A stretch of DNA of 7,742 nt from NCBI GenBank assembly GCA_027482985.1, contig JAIXVO010000008.1, positions 1 through 7,742 of the forward strand, read 5' to 3'. Position 1 is the stretch's first letter; every line of letters begins with the position of its first letter. The notes below the pieces were generated by a model. The model did no database searches and was not told where the DNA came from. It worked only from the letters and a program-made list of their open reading frames with translations. Shown here piece after piece: positions 6,208-7,742 of the stretch. The position numbers and the translations under genes are program-made. This DNA comes from Cyanobacteriota bacterium. GTDB taxonomy: Bacteria > Cyanobacteriota > Cyanobacteriia > Leptolyngbyales > Leptolyngbyaceae.

Positions 6208-6999
6208 TCATTCCATCACTGACGTTGGGCGATAGTGCTGCACATAAGCCGCGATCGCCAACACACTAATCAACACCACAGGAAATGCCAACGCCCACCA
6301 GCTTTCCGAGAGCAAAATAAAATAAGCTGCCGCGCCCCCTCCCAACGCAAACCCCAGAATTACCGGAATAAACCGACTCATGCGTTCCAGCGCTTGCGCC
6401 GCTTCTGCGGGGGTGACTTGGGTCGCAGCAGGGGCAAGCTTGGCGCTCAAAAATTGCACCACATCGATCGTCAGTTGGGTCGTGTTCCCAGTCATCACCG
6501 TGGTCGGGATATAGCTCTTAAAGGTGCCATGGGCTTCTTTCATCAAGGCATTTTGCACCGCCATCGCAATCACTCCCGCGATCGCGATCGGTAAAATATA
6601 CTCATCCTGCACATCCAGCAGGAGGGACGGCGACAGAATCACCCCCAGCACTAAAAACACTAGCAGGGCGATCGCTTCCACCGTCAGCAGAATCGCAAAC
6701 ACGGGGCCTTGCCGTTGGCGGACATACCGCGCTAGGACTGAGGTTAACCCAACCGCGAGCACAAACGTCGGCAACATCAGCAACCGAGCTGCCACACTGC
6801 GAAAGTCTTCATCCACAAACGCGGCTCCCGCCAGGGCAATGTTCCCCGTGACGTGAGCCGTAAAGATGCCAAACAAAATAATGAAGGCTGAGGTATCCAC
6901 AAAGCCAGCCACCCAACTCAGCACAAAACCAGCCGGTCCATCACTGACTAAAAACCCACTCAGGCTAAATGTCTTGTTGCGATCGGGAAAGACTGTCAT
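6208..6999 (-). CDS. DUF1275 (YoaK-family) membrane protein
   Basis: The 263-residue integral membrane protein shows the signature pattern of the DUF1275/YoaK family: GFVDTSAF (32-39) followed by AHVTGN (48-53) in the first half, and AVQNALMKE (147-155) with PTTVMTGN (165-172) in the second. The paired TGN motifs suggest two related halves. About six to seven hydrophobic segments are visible, for example 99-122, 135-149, 211-228 and 235-251. The function of this family is not established. The open frame continues to a TTG at 7035, but ATG 6999 is the more natural start; neither has a strong Shine-Dalgarno. The gene's TGA at 6208-6210 nearly touches the next gene, so it is probably the first of a three-gene operon. 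Repeat copy B (7050-7081) lies in its upstream region. Confidence 0.9.
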   Translation of the reverse strand: MTVFPDRNKTFSLSGFLVSDGPAGFVLSWVAGFVDTSAFIILFGIFTAHVTGNIALAGAAFVDEDFRSVAARLLMLPTFVLAVGLTSVLARYVRQRQGPVFAILLTVEAIALLVFLVLGVILSPSLLLDVQDEYILPIAIAGVIAMAVQNALMKEAHGTFKSYIPTTVMTGNTTQLTIDVVQFLSAKLAPAATQVTPAEAAQALERMSRFIPVILGFALGGGAAAYFILLSESWWALAFPVVLISVLAIAAYVQHYRPTSVME

Positions 7000-7049
7000 A
7001 CCACTGCCCACTTGCACTAACGATTGACCTGTCAAAAAAGATCTATGCT

Positions 7050-7081
7050 ATAGGGTGCTATTAGCGTTAGCGTAACGCCCC
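7050..7081 (+). repeat. Dispersed palindromic repeat, copy B (degenerate, 32 nt)
   Basis: The copy reads ATAGGGTGCTATTAGC then GTTAGCGTAACGCCCC, in the same orientation as copy A with one deletion and several substitutions. A compact hairpin remains: GCGTTA (7064-7069) with TAACGC (7073-7078) around three bases. It lies about 50 nt upstream of the DUF1275 start. Confidence 0.6.
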
Positions 7082-7130
7082 GTAGTGATAAGACAAAGCT
7101 AATTTAGTGTTTTAGAAAGTGAGTTTCGGA

Positions 7131-7202
7131 TCGCGTTCGACTAAGCGCTCACGTCGAAGTCTCAACCCACAGCCAACCAAGTGTTGAGCGAAGTCGAAAC
7201 AC
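7131..7202. repeat. Imperfect inverted repeat with TTCGAC / GTCGAA words
   Basis: GTTGAGCGAAGTCGAAAC (7183-7200) is an imperfect inverse of 7135-7152, and TTCGAC (7136-7141) also pairs with GTCGAA (7153-7158). The GAGCGAAGTCGAA word belongs to a palindromic repeat type I associate with intergenic regions of cyanobacteria. This copy looks degenerate. Confidence 0.5.
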
Positions 7203-7253
7203 GGCTGCTAATACATATCTTTAGAGTTGTCATACCAGTAGCAGATAATCAGT

Positions 7254-7286
7254 GGTGCGTTACGGCTAGGGCTTAACACACCCTAC
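7254..7286 (-). repeat. Dispersed palindromic repeat, copy C (33 nt, inverted)
   Basis: Read on the minus strand it begins GTAGGGTGTGTTAAGC and ends AGCCGTAACGCACC, matching copy A at 28 of 33 positions without gaps. The arms GGTGCGTTA (7254-7262) and TAACACACC (7274-7282) form a 9-bp stem with one mismatch and an 11-nt loop. Confidence 0.75.
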
Positions 7287-7325
7287 ACAATCGATCGAGA
7301 CATAAAAGCACAGGTACTTATCCAG

Positions 7326-7366
7326 TTTCCTCCTGCCCTTTGCCTGCTACCCCCTGCCTTTTCCCA
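7326..7366. repeat. Pyrimidine-rich low-complexity tract
   Basis: A C/T-rich stretch with recurring CTGCC and CCTCCTGCC words, directly beside the stop codon at 7367-7369. Its complement shares GGCAGGAGG-type words with 4502-4562. Such tracts are frequent between cyanobacterial genes. No function is implied. Confidence 0.5.
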
Positions 7367-7742
7367 CTAGCTCGGCTTAGCTTCAGTGGGAGTCGCGGCA
7401 GCAGCTTCCTCGGCAGCTTTTTTAGCCGCTTCCTTCGCTGCTTTGGCTTCCGCTTTAGCCGCTTTTTTCGCAGCTTTCTCAGCAGCTTTGGCGGCTTTCT
7501 TCGCGGCTTTAGCTTCCGCTTTCGCCGCGTCTTCCACCGCTTCTTGTTCTTCCTCTAACCGTTTCGCCTCAGCTTTGGCGGCTTGCTTCGCGGCTTTTTC
7601 CGCTTCCTTCACTTTCTTGGCTTCGGCTTTTTCAGCCGCTTCTGCAGCCGCCTCAGCGTCGGCGGCCAGTTCTGCTTCAGTCGGGGCAGGGGCAGCGTCA
7701 ACTGCGACCTCAGCCAACAGGGGGGGGACAGGTGGGAAAGCA
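7367..7742 (-). CDS. Ala/Lys/Glu-rich helical tail of a protein cut by the right edge
   Basis: The minus-strand frame is open from the TAG at 7367-7369 to the window edge, giving at least 124 residues. A TTG at 7717 could serve as a start, but no stop separates it from the edge (the codons before it read AFPPVPPL and continue the frame), so this is better taken as the C-terminal part of a longer protein. From about 20 residues after that TTG the sequence is almost only Ala, Lys and Glu (for example AKAAKKAAKAAEKAAKKAAK), predicting one long charged helix or coiled coil, ending in ATPTEAKPS. The composition recalls histone H1-like tails and TolA-type spacer helices, but composition alone cannot show homology. 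The DNA is internally repetitive, so the length may vary between strains. No function assigned. Confidence 0.7.
   Translation of the reverse strand, partial: AFPPVPPLLAEVAVDAAPAPTEAELAADAEAAAEAAEKAEAKKVKEAEKAAKQAAKAEAKRLEEEQEAVEDAAKAEAKAAKKAAKAAEKAAKKAAKAEAKAAKEAAKKAAEEAAAATPTEAKPS

Larger units (their letters stand above)
7000..7366. other. Repeat-rich intergenic region
   Basis: About 367 nt without a credible gene. In order it holds a possible promoter for the minus-strand operon (a TATAGCAT word at 7045-7052 on the minus strand), repeat copy B, an imperfect inverted repeat at 7131-7202, repeat copy C, and a pyrimidine-rich tract next to the stop of the following gene. No tRNA or small-protein frame with a ribosome binding site was found. 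Confidence 0.6.

Noticed and set aside
7000..7035. TTG start at 7035 for the DUF1275 gene
   Set aside because: It has no ribosome binding site, and an in-frame ATG at 6999 gives a natural N-terminus.
7050..7286. CRISPR-like array from repeated palindromes
   Set aside because: Copies B and C are in opposite orientation, differ in sequence and are separated by about 170 nt, without regular spacers or cas genes.
7340..7558. Plus-strand Phe/Arg/Ser-rich frame
   Set aside because: It is the antisense of the Ala/Lys/Glu repeats and owes its length to that composition.

Overview
The window looks like a piece of cyanobacterial chromosome. The octamer GCGATCGC (HIP1, a hallmark of cyanobacterial genomes) occurs at least 16 times in 7.7 kb. 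The gene content also fits: an SLH-domain plus OprB-type outer-membrane porin is characteristic of cyanobacteria, and the intergenic gaps carry short palindromic repeats of a kind common in filamentous and colonial cyanobacteria. Genus cannot be read from this sequence. I see no mobile-element transposase, CRISPR array, tRNA or rRNA.

Layout, left to right. (1) 1-242, minus: the N-terminal part of a small coiled-coil plus membrane-segment protein, cut by the window edge. (2) 249-470: divergent intergenic region with a nested inverted repeat and a possible 24-codon upstream ORF. (3) 471-1010, plus: a 179-residue, probably cytoplasmic and beta-rich protein of unknown function, with codon use suggesting high expression, followed by a terminator-like hairpin at 1083-1118. 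(4) 1183-2991, minus: a 602-residue SLH/OprB porin with a strong ribosome binding site. (5) 3004-3362: a divergent intergenic region with a 10-bp palindrome, a possible gene remnant and a long hairpin. (6) 3363-4562, plus: a 12-TM MFS exporter-like transporter whose last codons run into a G-rich low-complexity tract. (7) 6999-4636, minus: three tightly packed, co-directional genes that look like an operon: a DUF1275/YoaK-type membrane protein, a secreted helical protein with LTPEQ repeats, and a secreted six-cysteine protein. (8) 7000-7366: a repeat-rich gap. (9) 7367-7742, minus: the C-terminal part of an Ala/Lys/Glu-rich protein, open to the right edge.

Working together: most of the genes concern the cell envelope (porin, MFS transporter, DUF1275 membrane protein, two exported proteins). 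The only group with operon-like spacing is 6999-4636, which would place one inner-membrane protein and two exported proteins under one transcript. The most informative non-coding signals are three copies of one roughly 33-nt palindromic repeat (4571-4603, 7050-7081, 7254-7286), which bracket that operon, and the near-perfect 47-nt hairpin at 3268-3314 just upstream of the transporter. I do not see clear evidence of a new defence or mobile system. The best candidates for undescribed biology are the three-gene envelope cluster and the highly expressed unknown at 471-1010.
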